20,747 bases of DNA from JAAYDK01 sp964543935. Lineage in GTDB: Bacteria > Spirochaetota > Spirochaetia > Sphaerochaetales > Sphaerochaetaceae. The position numbers were made by a program, and so were the translations under genes. Positions 1 through 6,558 of the stretch are shown piece after piece (within the stretch, counting starts at the first letter, position 1; the number at the start of each line of letters is the position of its first letter). Under the pieces are notes generated by a model. That model was not told the origin of the DNA. It searched no databases and saw nothing but the letters and a program-made list of their open reading frames with translations. The stretch spans positions 1 through 20,747 of the forward strand of contig CAZJAK010000043.1 of NCBI GenBank assembly GCA_964543935.1, given 5' to 3'.

Positions 1-101
1 TGCGCCACCGCAAGGGTCTTCCCGTTCGCGGACAAAGGACTAAGACCAATGCCCGGACCAGGAAAGGCAAGAAGAAGACCGTTGCCGGTAAGAAGAAATA
101 A
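1..101 (+). CDS. rpsM: 30S ribosomal protein S13, C-terminal fragment
   Basis: The first bases hold the last 32 codons of ribosomal protein S13, read from base 3 and ending at TAA 99-101; the rest lies upstream of the window. The visible residues RHRKGLPVRGQRTKTNART are the highly conserved S13 C-terminal region, followed by a lysine-rich end typical of the basic tail that contacts 16S rRNA and tRNA in the small-subunit head. The stop codon overlaps the AAGGAG ribosome-binding site of rpsK, so the two genes are tightly packed in one operon. The order rpsM-rpsK-rpsD-rpoA-rplQ is the classical alpha operon, which supports the call. Confidence 0.95.
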   Translation, partial: RHRKGLPVRGQRTKTNARTRKGKKKTVAGKKK

Positions 102-113
102 GGAGAACTGAAA

Positions 114-491
114 GTGGCTAAAGCGAAACGCAAAGTCAAGAAGACGGTATACGAAGGGAACGTCTACATCCAGGCTACCTTCAACAATACCATTGTGACC
201 GTGACCGATCTGACCGGCAACGCCCTGGCTTGGGCTTCCTCCGGCGGACTTGGTTTCCGGGGTGCCAAGAAGTCTACTCCTTATGCCGCTCAGACCGCGA
301 CCGAAACCGCCGCCAAGAAGGCGATGGATTACGGTTTGCGCGAGGTGAACGTGTTCGTGAAGGGACCGGGAGTGGGGCGTGAATCGGCCATCCGGACCCT
401 GGGCGTGCTTGGCTTGAAGGTGAGGAGCATCAGGGACGTCACCCCGATTCCGCACAATGGCTGCCGGCCGCGAAAGACCAGACGTGTCTGA
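114..491 (+). CDS. rpsK: 30S ribosomal protein S11
   Basis: This 125-residue protein is ribosomal protein S11, which sits on the small-subunit platform near the mRNA exit. The sequence is conserved over the full length: NTIVTVTDLTGNALAWAS in the N-terminal half, GPGVGRESAIRTLG near residue 85, and the ending HNGCRPRKTRRV. The length is close to the usual 125-130 residues. The start is GTG at 114, preceded by AAGGAG at 100-105, which overlaps the rpsM stop codon. The stop codon is followed after 20 nt by rpsD, and the TTAAGGAGTAAC initiation region there recurs in front of rpoA. The gene is surely cotranscribed with its neighbours. Confidence 0.98.
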   Translation: MAKAKRKVKKTVYEGNVYIQATFNNTIVTVTDLTGNALAWASSGGLGFRGAKKSTPYAAQTATETAAKKAMDYGLREVNVFVKGPGVGRESAIRTLGVLGLKVRSIRDVTPIPHNGCRPRKTRRV

Positions 492-511
492 TTAAGGAGT
501 AACAAGGAACC

Positions 512-1147
512 ATGGCAAGATATACAGGACCCAAGTGCAGATATTGCCGCGCTGAGAAGACCAAGCTTTTCCTCAAGGGAGAACGTTGCCATACCGGCAA
601 GTGCCCGCTGGCCCGCAAGGCCGGTTTGCCCGGAAAGGATCCCAAAGCCCGGTCCAAGAAGATGACCGACTACGGCACCCAGCTGCGTGAGAAGCAGAAG
701 CTCAAGAGGATCTACTGCATGCTCGAGAAGCAGTTCAAGCTCGCTTTCGACGAAGCGGCCCGCATCCCCGGGAAGACCGGTGAAAACCTCATCATGTTGC
801 TCGAACGCAGGCTCGACAATGTGGTGTTCCGCCTCCACTTCGCCAACAGCCGCAACCAAGCTGCCCAGTTCGTCAACCACGGCCACATCTATGTGAACGG
901 CAAGCGGGTCGGAATCCCCTCGTACCGGTTGCGCCCGGGCGATGTCGTATCCATGGGGCCCAGCGGCCAGAAGATGCTCCTCGTCAAGGAGAACCTCAAG
1001 GAATACACCAAGAATGGTCTGGCTTCCTGGCTCTCGCTTGATCCCGACACGATGAAGGGAACCTTCCTCGCCGTGCCCAGAAGGGCCGATGTCGTCGAGG
1101 TCAAGGACATCAACGAGCAACTGGTTGTCGAGCTCTATTCTCGTTAA
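512..1147 (+). CDS. rpsD: 30S ribosomal protein S4 (zinc-binding form)
   Basis: This 211-residue protein is ribosomal protein S4, a 16S rRNA-binding primary assembly protein. In other bacteria it also represses the alpha operon by binding its mRNA. The N-terminus carries Cys9, Cys12, Cys26 and Cys31 (C-x2-C-x13-C-x4-C), the zinc-binding C+ form, rather than the cysteine-free form. The S4 RNA-binding domain follows at about residues 97-160 (LERRLDNVVFRLHFA, then VNHGHIYVNGKRV). The C-terminal end VKDINEQLVVELYSR is typical of S4. The ATG at 512 is preceded by TTAAGGAGTAAC and a second AAGGAA. Nine bases separate the stop from rpoA. No S4-binding pseudoknot was identified, so autoregulation is only possible. 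Confidence 0.98.
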   Translation: MARYTGPKCRYCRAEKTKLFLKGERCHTGKCPLARKAGLPGKDPKARSKKMTDYGTQLREKQKLKRIYCMLEKQFKLAFDEAARIPGKTGENLIMLLERRLDNVVFRLHFANSRNQAAQFVNHGHIYVNGKRVGIPSYRLRPGDVVSMGPSGQKMLLVKENLKEYTKNGLASWLSLDPDTMKGTFLAVPRRADVVEVKDINEQLVVELYSR

Positions 1148-1156
1148 GGAGTAACC

Positions 1157-2209
1157 ATGGCACGTAAAAACCTGTTGAAAGGATTCAAGAAGCCGAAGGG
1201 GATCACCTTCGAGCACAGCTTGGTAGAACCCGATTCGGGAAGATTCATCGCCTATCCGTTTGAACGGGGCTTTGGAACGACGATCGGCAACACCTTGCGC
1301 AGGATTCTTCTCTCGTCCATCCAGGGATATGCCGTCACCGCCGTCAAGTTCACAACCTTCAACCAAGAAGGAGTCCCCCATCTCGTCACCAGCGAATTCG
1401 AAGCGCTCCCGGGAGTGGTCGAGGACATCACCGAGATCATCAGCCGCTTGAAGAAATTGAGGATCGCGATGCCTGAGGATGTCGAAGGCACGGTCCTGTT
1501 GATCGAGTGCAAGGGTCCCGGTACCATCACGGCAGCCAACTTTGAGTTGGACAACGTGACGGTGACCAACAAGGACCTGGTGGTCTTCACGATGATGGAG
1601 GACGCCAACATCGAGATGGAGGTCCAAATCGACCTCGGTCGTGGTTACGTCCCCTCCGAAATCAGCGAGAAGTACATCGAGGAAATCGGCACGATTCCCA
1701 TCGACGCCGCTTTCTCGCCGGTCACGCGGGTAAAGTATTCGATCGAGCCGACCCGGGTTGGCCAGCGCAACGATTACGACAAACTGGTCTTGGATGTGTT
1801 CACCGACGGCACCATCTCCCCTGAGAACGCCGTCGCCGAGGCCGCCAAGATCGCCAAGGACCACTTCGCCATTTTCATCAACTTCGATGAGAGCTTGGTC
1901 AACAGCAACGACGAAATCGACGAGGAGGAGGAGCGTGTCCGCAAAATCCTGAACACGTCGGTGGAAGAGCTGGAGCTCACTGTCCGTTCGAGCAATTGCC
2001 TGAAGAACGCCAACATCCGGACGATCGGGGACCTCACCAAGAAGACGGAAGAGGAGATTGCGAAGACGAGGAACTTCGGCAAGAAGTCGCTCTCGGAGAT
2101 CAAGGAGAAGCTCAAGGAGTGGAACCTCAGTCTCGGCATGACCGATTACAGCGTCCTGAAGAATTCAATTAGAATACCAGGGAACAAGGAAGAAGAGCAT
2201 GAAGCATAG
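1157..2209 (+). CDS. rpoA: DNA-directed RNA polymerase subunit alpha
   Basis: This 350-residue protein is the RNA polymerase alpha subunit. The N-terminal domain (about 1-235) dimerises and assembles beta and beta-prime; its signature FERGFGTTIGNTLRRILLSS is at about residues 35-54. After an acidic linker (NDEIDEEEERVRK) comes the C-terminal domain (about 265-330), with RSSNCLKNANIRTIGDL and NFGKKSLSEIKEKL. This domain binds UP elements and activators; the arginine of RSSNCLKNA corresponds to the DNA-contacting arginine of the family. The length is slightly above the usual 310-340 because of the linker and a short basic/acidic tail. The ATG at 1157 follows TTAAGGAGTAAC. The 3' end overlaps rplQ by 11 nt, which suggests translational coupling. 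Confidence 0.98.
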   Translation: MARKNLLKGFKKPKGITFEHSLVEPDSGRFIAYPFERGFGTTIGNTLRRILLSSIQGYAVTAVKFTTFNQEGVPHLVTSEFEALPGVVEDITEIISRLKKLRIAMPEDVEGTVLLIECKGPGTITAANFELDNVTVTNKDLVVFTMMEDANIEMEVQIDLGRGYVPSEISEKYIEEIGTIPIDAAFSPVTRVKYSIEPTRVGQRNDYDKLVLDVFTDGTISPENAVAEAAKIAKDHFAIFINFDESLVNSNDEIDEEEERVRKILNTSVEELELTVRSSNCLKNANIRTIGDLTKKTEEEIAKTRNFGKKSLSEIKEKLKEWNLSLGMTDYSVLKNSIRIPGNKEEEHEA

Positions 2210-2666
2210 GATTGGATTTAATGCATTGAGCCGCAAGTCGGCCGAACGCAAAGCGCTCAAGCGCAACTTGGTCACGTCCCTGTTCAGGTATGAGAGGATC
2301 GAGACGACCAAAGCCAAAGCGCTCGAGACCCGCCGGATGGCTGAAAAGATGATCACCCGCGCCAAAGTCGACTCGGTGCATGCCCGTCGGATGGTTGGCC
2401 GCGACATCAAGGATGAAGCGGTCCTGGCGAAGTTGTTCACCCAGATCGCGCCGTTGTTCACCGAACGCAAGGGCGGGTACACCCGGATCCTCAAGACCGG
2501 CAACCGCATGGGCGACGCAGCCGAGATGGTGATCTTGGAGTTGGTGGCAAAGACCGAAAAGCCAAAGAAAAAGGATACCGCCAAGGCCAAGAAGGAAACC
2601 AAGGGTGCCGAAGAGGCTCCCAAGAGCGCAGAGTCAGCCCCCAAGGGTGAATCTGACGCACAATAG
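2199..2666 (+). CDS. rplQ: 50S ribosomal protein L17 with a charged C-terminal tail
   Basis: This 155-residue protein is ribosomal protein L17, a large-subunit protein near the exit-tunnel opening. The core (about 1-118) is clear: MKHRIGFNALSRKSAERKAL at the start, the TLFxYERIETTxAKA-like segment at about 27-41, and GGYTRILKTGNRMGDAAEM at about 96-114. About 39 residues follow that are almost entirely Lys, Ala, Glu, Ser and Pro, giving a low-complexity tail not found in the 115-130-residue short forms. The start overlaps the last 11 nt of rpoA and the ribosome-binding site (GGAAGAAG) lies inside rpoA. It is the last gene of the operon: a strong terminator begins 36 nt after its stop codon. 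Confidence 0.96.
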   Translation: MKHRIGFNALSRKSAERKALKRNLVTSLFRYERIETTKAKALETRRMAEKMITRAKVDSVHARRMVGRDIKDEAVLAKLFTQIAPLFTERKGGYTRILKTGNRMGDAAEMVILELVAKTEKPKKKDTAKAKKETKGAEEAPKSAESAPKGESDAQ

Positions 2667-2701
2667 CCGGTCGGGCGGCCCACAGGCCACGAAAGACCGT
2701 C

Positions 2702-2731
2702 AACCGCCATCGTCGATGGCGGTTTTTCTTT
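2702..2731 (+). terminator. Intrinsic terminator of the alpha operon
   Basis: A perfect 10-bp stem, AACCGCCATC (2702-2711) with GATGGCGGTT (2715-2724), closes on a 3-nt loop and runs into TTTTTCTTT. This is a textbook rho-independent terminator 36 nt after rplQ. There is no A-tract on the left side, so it looks one-directional. Confidence 0.93.
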
Positions 2732-2768
2732 GTCCGGAGCACCGGCGTGTCACATATCATGCCTCGGC

Positions 2769-2798
2769 TTGACAAGTACTTGGCTCTACCCGTAATAT
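2769..2798 (+). promoter_or_regulatory. Sigma70-type promoter for rny
   Basis: TTGACA (2769-2774, a perfect -35) and TAATAT (2793-2798) are separated by 18 bp. Transcription would start near 2805, giving a leader of about 20 nt that contains the AGGGGGT ribosome-binding site (2813-2819) before the rny ATG at 2825. It lies just after the alpha-operon terminator, as expected for a new transcription unit. Confidence 0.8.
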
Positions 2799-2810
2799 AG
2801 CACTATTACG
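2791..2810. promoter_or_regulatory. Inverted repeat over the rny -10 box and start site (possible operator)
   Basis: CGTAATA (2791-2797) and TATTACG (2804-2810) form perfect 7-bp arms around a 6-nt spacer. The repeat covers the -10 box and the predicted transcription start. That position suits a repressor site. It could instead be a small hairpin at the 5' end of the transcript. No regulator is recognised for it. Confidence 0.5.
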
Positions 2811-2824
2811 ATAGGGGGTGCGTC

Positions 2825-4354
2825 ATGGAATGGTACTTGATACTCCCTCTTTGTCTGGCTTGTGTCCTTCTTGGTTGGTTCATTAGATGGATCTATGCAA
2901 GGTTCAAGCTTACGTCAATCGAGCAGAAAGCTGTCCGGTTGAATCAGGAAGCAATAAAAGAGGCGGAAGCGAAGAGCAAGGAACTGCTGCTCGAGGCTCG
3001 TGACCAGTTGTTCAAGGAACAACAGCAACAGGAACGTGAGGCGAGAGAACGCAGGAGTGAACTTCAGAGAACAGAGCGAAGATTGTTGTTGAAGGAAGAG
3101 AATCTAGAACGGAAGCAATCGGAACTAGACGTACAGAAGAGACAACTTGCAGACAGAGAGGCAAAAAGCCTCCAGCGGGAGAAGAAACTCTCCGAGATGG
3201 AGGAGACTTGGCGCATTGAGCTCGAACGGATAGCCAGCATGACCTCGGACGAGGCCAAACAGACTATCGTCGACTCGATGCAAAACGAAGCGAAGCGCGA
3301 TGCTCAGATCATCATCAACAAGATTGAGCAAGACGCGCAGGTAAAAGCGGACAAGCTGGCCCGCGACATCATCGTCACGTCGATCCAGCGGCTTGCCACT
3401 GAAGTGAGTTCGGAAGTCACCGTGTCCACGGTGAGCTTGCCGAGCGACGAGATGAAGGGCCGCATCATCGGCAGGGAAGGCCGCAACATCAGGACGTTGG
3501 AAACCCTCACCGGGGTGGACGTGATCATCGACGACACGCCCGAAGCTGTCGTCATCTCGTGTTTCGACCCGGTCCGCAAAGAGATTGCCAGGGTATCCCT
3601 CGAGCGCTTGGTGCAGGATGGACGCATCCATCCGGCCAGGATCGAGGAGGTGGTGGGAAAAGTCACCAAAGAAATCACCCGCGTGATAGCCGAAGAGGGC
3701 GAGAAAGTCTTGTTCGACCTCGGCATCCACAACATGAGCCAAGAGATGGTGCGGGCACTCGGGAAACTCCATTTCCGCACCAGCTACGGCCAGAACGTGT
3801 TGGCCCATTCGAAAGAGGTCGCCATCATCGCCGGGATGATCGCAGCCGAGGTGGGAGCCGATCGCGATATCGCCCGCAGGGGAGGATTGTTGCACGACAT
3901 CGGCAAAGGCATCGAGACCGACGGGGATGCCAACCATGCCGAGATGGGATCGGACTTGGCCAAACGGCTGGGCGAGGACCCCAGGGTCATCAATTCGATC
4001 CTCTCCCATCACGACGACATCGAGCCGAACTGTATCGAATCGGTCATCGTGCAAATTGCCGACGCCATTTCGGCTGCCAGACCGGGAGCTCGGCGCGAGA
4101 CGTTGGACAACTACATCAAGCGGCTTGAGTCGCTGGAGGAAATCGCCTCCAGTTTCGCCGGAGTGGACAAGGCCTATGCCATCCAAGCCGGTCGTGAATT
4201 GCGCATCTTGGTGAACAATGATTCGGTGACCGACGATGGAGCCAAAGAGATCGCCAAGGGGATTGCCGGCCGCATCGAGGCGGAACTCAGGTATCCCGGC
4301 AGGATCAAGGTCACCATCATCCGGGAAATGCGCGTAGTCGAATACGCGCGTTGA
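2825..4354 (+). CDS. rny: Ribonuclease Y
   Basis: RNase Y is the membrane-anchored endoribonuclease that starts mRNA decay in many bacteria lacking RNase E. The 509-residue protein shows the full family layout: an N-terminal membrane segment (about 3-22), a long charged coiled coil (about 30-190), a KH RNA-binding domain with IIGREGRN at 214-221, and an HD domain with LLHDIGKG containing the metal-binding pair His357-Asp358 and HHDD at 395-398. The length matches the usual 510-520. The ATG at 2825 follows AGGGGGT and places the anchor directly at the N-terminus. It heads an operon with a YmdB-type phosphodiesterase 15 nt downstream, the same neighbour pair known in Bacillus subtilis. Confidence 0.97.
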   Translation: MEWYLILPLCLACVLLGWFIRWIYARFKLTSIEQKAVRLNQEAIKEAEAKSKELLLEARDQLFKEQQQQEREARERRSELQRTERRLLLKEENLERKQSELDVQKRQLADREAKSLQREKKLSEMEETWRIELERIASMTSDEAKQTIVDSMQNEAKRDAQIIINKIEQDAQVKADKLARDIIVTSIQRLATEVSSEVTVSTVSLPSDEMKGRIIGREGRNIRTLETLTGVDVIIDDTPEAVVISCFDPVRKEIARVSLERLVQDGRIHPARIEEVVGKVTKEITRVIAEEGEKVLFDLGIHNMSQEMVRALGKLHFRTSYGQNVLAHSKEVAIIAGMIAAEVGADRDIARRGGLLHDIGKGIETDGDANHAEMGSDLAKRLGEDPRVINSILSHHDDIEPNCIESVIVQIADAISAARPGARRETLDNYIKRLESLEEIASSFAGVDKAYAIQAGRELRILVNNDSVTDDGAKEIAKGIAGRIEAELRYPGRIKVTIIREMRVVEYAR

Positions 4355-4369
4355 CGGACTGGAAACCTC

Positions 4370-5170
4370 ATGGGAAATGAACGTGAAGTAACGGCTCTGC
4401 TGATCGGTGACATTTGTGGGAAACCGGGCAGCAGGGCCTTGTTTTTGGGATTGCCCCAATTGATCAAGAAAACCAGGGCCGACGTCGTCGTTGTCAATGG
4501 GGAGAACGCCGCCGACGGCCTCGGCATCAATGCCGAGCAGGTCCGGCAATTCTTGGCCCTCGGGGTGCAGGTCATCACGACCGGCAACCACGTCTGGCAT
4601 CAAGAGGATGTCTACCCGTTGCTCGAGTCGGAACCGCGCCTGTTGCGCCCAGCAAATTATCCCCCCCAAGCCCCAGGGACAGGCTCGGTTGTCTATGAGG
4701 CCGGACACGCCAAAATCGCAGTGGTGAACCTGCAAGGCAGGATGCAGATGGCCCCGATTGACTGCCCCTTCCGGACGGGTTTGGCATTGGTAGAGAAACT
4801 CAAGCGGCAGACTCCTCTCGTCATCGTCGATTTCCATGCCGAGTCGTGCGAGGAGAAGGAGGCTTTGGGCTTCCACTTGGACGGCAAAGCCTCGGTGGTC
4901 TTCGGTACCCACACCCATGTCCAGACCAGCGACGAGAAAATCTTGCCCAACGGGACGGCTTACATCACCGATGTCGGGATGACCGGGCCACTCGACAGTG
5001 TCATCGGATCCCAACCCGCCATAGCCATTGAACGCCAACTGACCCAACTGCCGTTGCGCAACGAGATTGCCGATACCCCCTCCTATGTGCAAGGGGTGGT
5101 GTGCGTCATCGATGTCCGCACTGGCAAAGCCCTCTCGATCACCCGCATCAGCGAGCAGTTCGGGTTTTAA
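4370..5170 (+). CDS. YmdB-type metallophosphoesterase (TIGR00282 family)
   Basis: This 266-residue protein belongs to the calcineurin-like family of Bacillus subtilis YmdB, a phosphodiesterase shown there to act on 2',3'-cyclic nucleotides and to influence biofilm and motility. It is not the E. coli macrodomain protein also called YmdB. Metal ligands expected for the fold are all visible: Asp14 (GDICGKPG), Glu45-Asn46 (NGENAADG), Asn73-His74 (TGNHVW), His156 (DFHAE), and His181 and His183 (GTHTHVQT). The length is standard. It lies 15 nt after rny and 12 nt before tlyA, so it should be cotranscribed with both. The pairing with RNase Y suggests a role tied to RNA turnover, but the substrate here is unknown. 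Confidence 0.92.
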   Translation: MGNEREVTALLIGDICGKPGSRALFLGLPQLIKKTRADVVVVNGENAADGLGINAEQVRQFLALGVQVITTGNHVWHQEDVYPLLESEPRLLRPANYPPQAPGTGSVVYEAGHAKIAVVNLQGRMQMAPIDCPFRTGLALVEKLKRQTPLVIVDFHAESCEEKEALGFHLDGKASVVFGTHTHVQTSDEKILPNGTAYITDVGMTGPLDSVIGSQPAIAIERQLTQLPLRNEIADTPSYVQGVVCVIDVRTGKALSITRISEQFGF

Positions 5171-5182
5171 AGGGAGGCCGCC

Positions 5183-5986
5183 ATGAGCCGCATCCGTAAG
5201 CGCCCGTTGGCTGAACTTCTCTCAATGCAGTATCCAGAGTATGACCGCGAACGGCTGTTGGCGTTCATCGCCTGCCGCAATGTGAAAGTCGATGCTCATG
5301 TCTGCACCGATCCGAAAGCCAATTTCAACGAAGATGCCCATGTGAACCTTGTCTTCGACCAGTATGTCTCGCGCGGCGGTTTCAAACTGGCGCACGCCCT
5401 CGACGCGTGGCACATTTCTGTCCAGGACTTGGTGATGCTCGATGCAGGGGCCTCCACCGGAGGTTTCACCGATTGTTTGCTCCAACGGGGTGCCCGCTTG
5501 GTCCATGCGGTCGACGTGGGCTACAACCAGCTTGATTGGACCTTGCGCACAGACGCGAGGGTGGTGGTGCATGAACGGCAAAACATCATGACGTTGCAGA
5601 GCCTGGATCCGATTCCCGTTGCTGCTGTGGCGGACCTCTCGTTCCGCTCCATCCGCAATGCAGCCAGACACCTGTTCGAGCTGATCAGCGGTCCGTGGGC
5701 GATATGCCTGGTCAAACCGCAATTCGAAGTCGACAAAGCGTTGGCCGGATTCACCGGTGTGGTCACCGACACGGCAGTGTTGCGCGACACGTTGCTCGGT
5801 GTGCATGCCACATTGGAATCGGAAGGGATTGGGTTGCGTGATGTCGTTGAATCCCCGATCCGGGGCCGCAAGGGCAATCGCGAATTCTTGGCGTTGCTTA
5901 GCCGCCAGCCGGTATTGGACCATGACGGGTTCGCCCAGCTGGTCGAACGGCTGCTCACGGTAAGCGAGCACCTTCCACAAGAATGA
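5183..5986 (+). CDS. tlyA: TlyA family rRNA 2'-O-methyltransferase
   Basis: TlyA-family proteins 2'-O-methylate rRNA cytidines using S-adenosylmethionine. Some were first reported as haemolysins. The 267-residue protein has an N-terminal S4-like RNA-binding region (about 7-60) and an FtsJ/RrmJ-type Rossmann domain. The SAM motif DAGASTGGFTDCL is at 87-99. The catalytic K-D-K-E set is present: Lys68 (RGGFKL), Asp151 (ADLSF), Lys178 (LVKPQFE) and Glu234 (GNREFL). The spacing matches what I recall for mycobacterial TlyA. The ATG at 5183 follows AGGGAGG. It ends the rny operon; its last 32 bases overlap the end of the opposite-strand GerMN gene. The exact rRNA target is not readable from the sequence. 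Confidence 0.94.
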   Translation: MSRIRKRPLAELLSMQYPEYDRERLLAFIACRNVKVDAHVCTDPKANFNEDAHVNLVFDQYVSRGGFKLAHALDAWHISVQDLVMLDAGASTGGFTDCLLQRGARLVHAVDVGYNQLDWTLRTDARVVVHERQNIMTLQSLDPIPVAAVADLSFRSIRNAARHLFELISGPWAICLVKPQFEVDKALAGFTGVVTDTAVLRDTLLGVHATLESEGIGLRDVVESPIRGRKGNREFLALLSRQPVLDHDGFAQLVERLLTVSEHLPQE

Positions 5987-6500
5987 CGATGTCCCGAATT
6001 CCATCAAATGAACGCATGGTGCGCAACAATTGATTCTTGGCGGCATCGAATCCCTCGGATCCCCATACGGTCTCTTGCAAAAAATCTTTGGAGAGATCGA
6101 TGTAGGCGACTCGTTGCGACACAGTCAGTCCGATCAGGCGAGTGCCTTTTGGGATGCACGATATGCCTCCGACGGCGAGAGCTTCGATCGTTGGCCCGGC
6201 CAGCAGAGCCTCGACTGTTTCATGATAGGGTAACGTCCCCTTCACCCGTACGAAGGTTTCTTGATAGGTGAAGGAACTGCCCTGCGGGATGGCGAACACA
6301 ACGGTTTTCAGCGACCCGCTGGCGGTATCCTTATGCTCACTGGTTTGTTCACGGATCATGTCCAGCATGCCCGAAGCCTTCAACGACCGTTCAATAGGTC
6401 CGAGAGTGGCGATGACCAGCACCAAACAAGCCGCGATGACGGCAAGATAGGCCACCAGCAAGATGCCGGCTTGACGGTCTTTGGGCTCCTTGGCAGACAT
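5955..6500 (-). CDS. Membrane-anchored GerMN-domain protein
   Basis: This 181-residue protein has a short charged N-terminus, one membrane segment at about residues 11-33 (AGILLVAYLAVIAACLVL), and an extracytoplasmic GerMN-like domain at about 60-175 with FVRVKGTLP, TVEALLAGPT, IPKGTRLIGL and VAYIDLSKDF. GerMN domains occur in spore germination proteins and also in envelope proteins of non-sporulating bacteria, so germination is not implied. I chose ATG at 6500 (MSAKEPKDRQ) over the GTG at 6515 because the predicted promoter would start transcription at about 6500, leaving the GTG untranscribed. No Shine-Dalgarno is visible, so translation may be leaderless. It is convergent with tlyA, overlapping it by 32 nt, and divergent from ptsI. 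Confidence 0.8.
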   Translation of the reverse strand: MSAKEPKDRQAGILLVAYLAVIAACLVLVIATLGPIERSLKASGMLDMIREQTSEHKDTASGSLKTVVFAIPQGSSFTYQETFVRVKGTLPYHETVEALLAGPTIEALAVGGISCIPKGTRLIGLTVSQRVAYIDLSKDFLQETVWGSEGFDAAKNQLLRTMRSFDGIRDIVILVEGARLP

Positions 6501-6506
6501 GCGTCC

Positions 6507-6536
6507 AGCATACACTATATTTACATACCCTGTAAA
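6507..6536 (-). promoter_or_regulatory. Candidate minus-strand promoter for the GerMN gene
   Basis: On the minus strand, TTTACA (bases 6536-6531) and TATGCT (6512-6507) are separated by 18 bp. Transcription would begin near 6500, which is the A of the proposed ATG, so the mRNA would be leaderless. An alternative -10, TATAGT (6519-6514), has a poor -35 and would leave a leader of about 7 nt. Confidence 0.5.
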
Positions 6537-6548
6537 ACCCCGTATGAT
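6520..6548 (+). promoter_or_regulatory. Promoter for ptsI, sharing a palindrome with the divergent promoter
   Basis: TTTACA (6520-6525) and TATGAT (6543-6548) are separated by 17 bp, a good sigma70-type match. Transcription would start near 6555, only about 4 nt before the ptsI ATG at 6559. The -35 TTTACA and the opposite-strand -35 are the two arms of one palindrome, TTTACA-N5-TGTAAA (6520-6536), so a single protein bound there could control both genes. Confidence 0.65.
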
Positions 6549-6558
6549 ACAGTCACAT

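Noticed and set aside
329..1864. 511-codon open frame on the minus strand across rpsK, rpsD and rpoA
   Set aside because: It is antisense to three conserved genes, its translation has no recognisable motif, and long antisense frames are expected from the codon bias of a GC-rich genome.
3125..5092. 655-codon minus-strand open frame across rny and the metallophosphoesterase
   Set aside because: It lies wholly opposite two well-supported genes; its His/Asp/Gly-rich composition is the reverse-strand shadow of the coding bias.
6501..6515. Upstream GTG start (6515) for the GerMN gene
   Set aside because: It would lie upstream of the predicted transcript start and has only a weak, distant ribosome-binding site; ATG 6500 fits better, though this is not proven.
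6481..6558. 26-codon N-terminal extension of ptsI
   Set aside because: The family starts at the MRILKGIAASAG segment, and the extension would cover the predicted promoter and the divergent gene's start.
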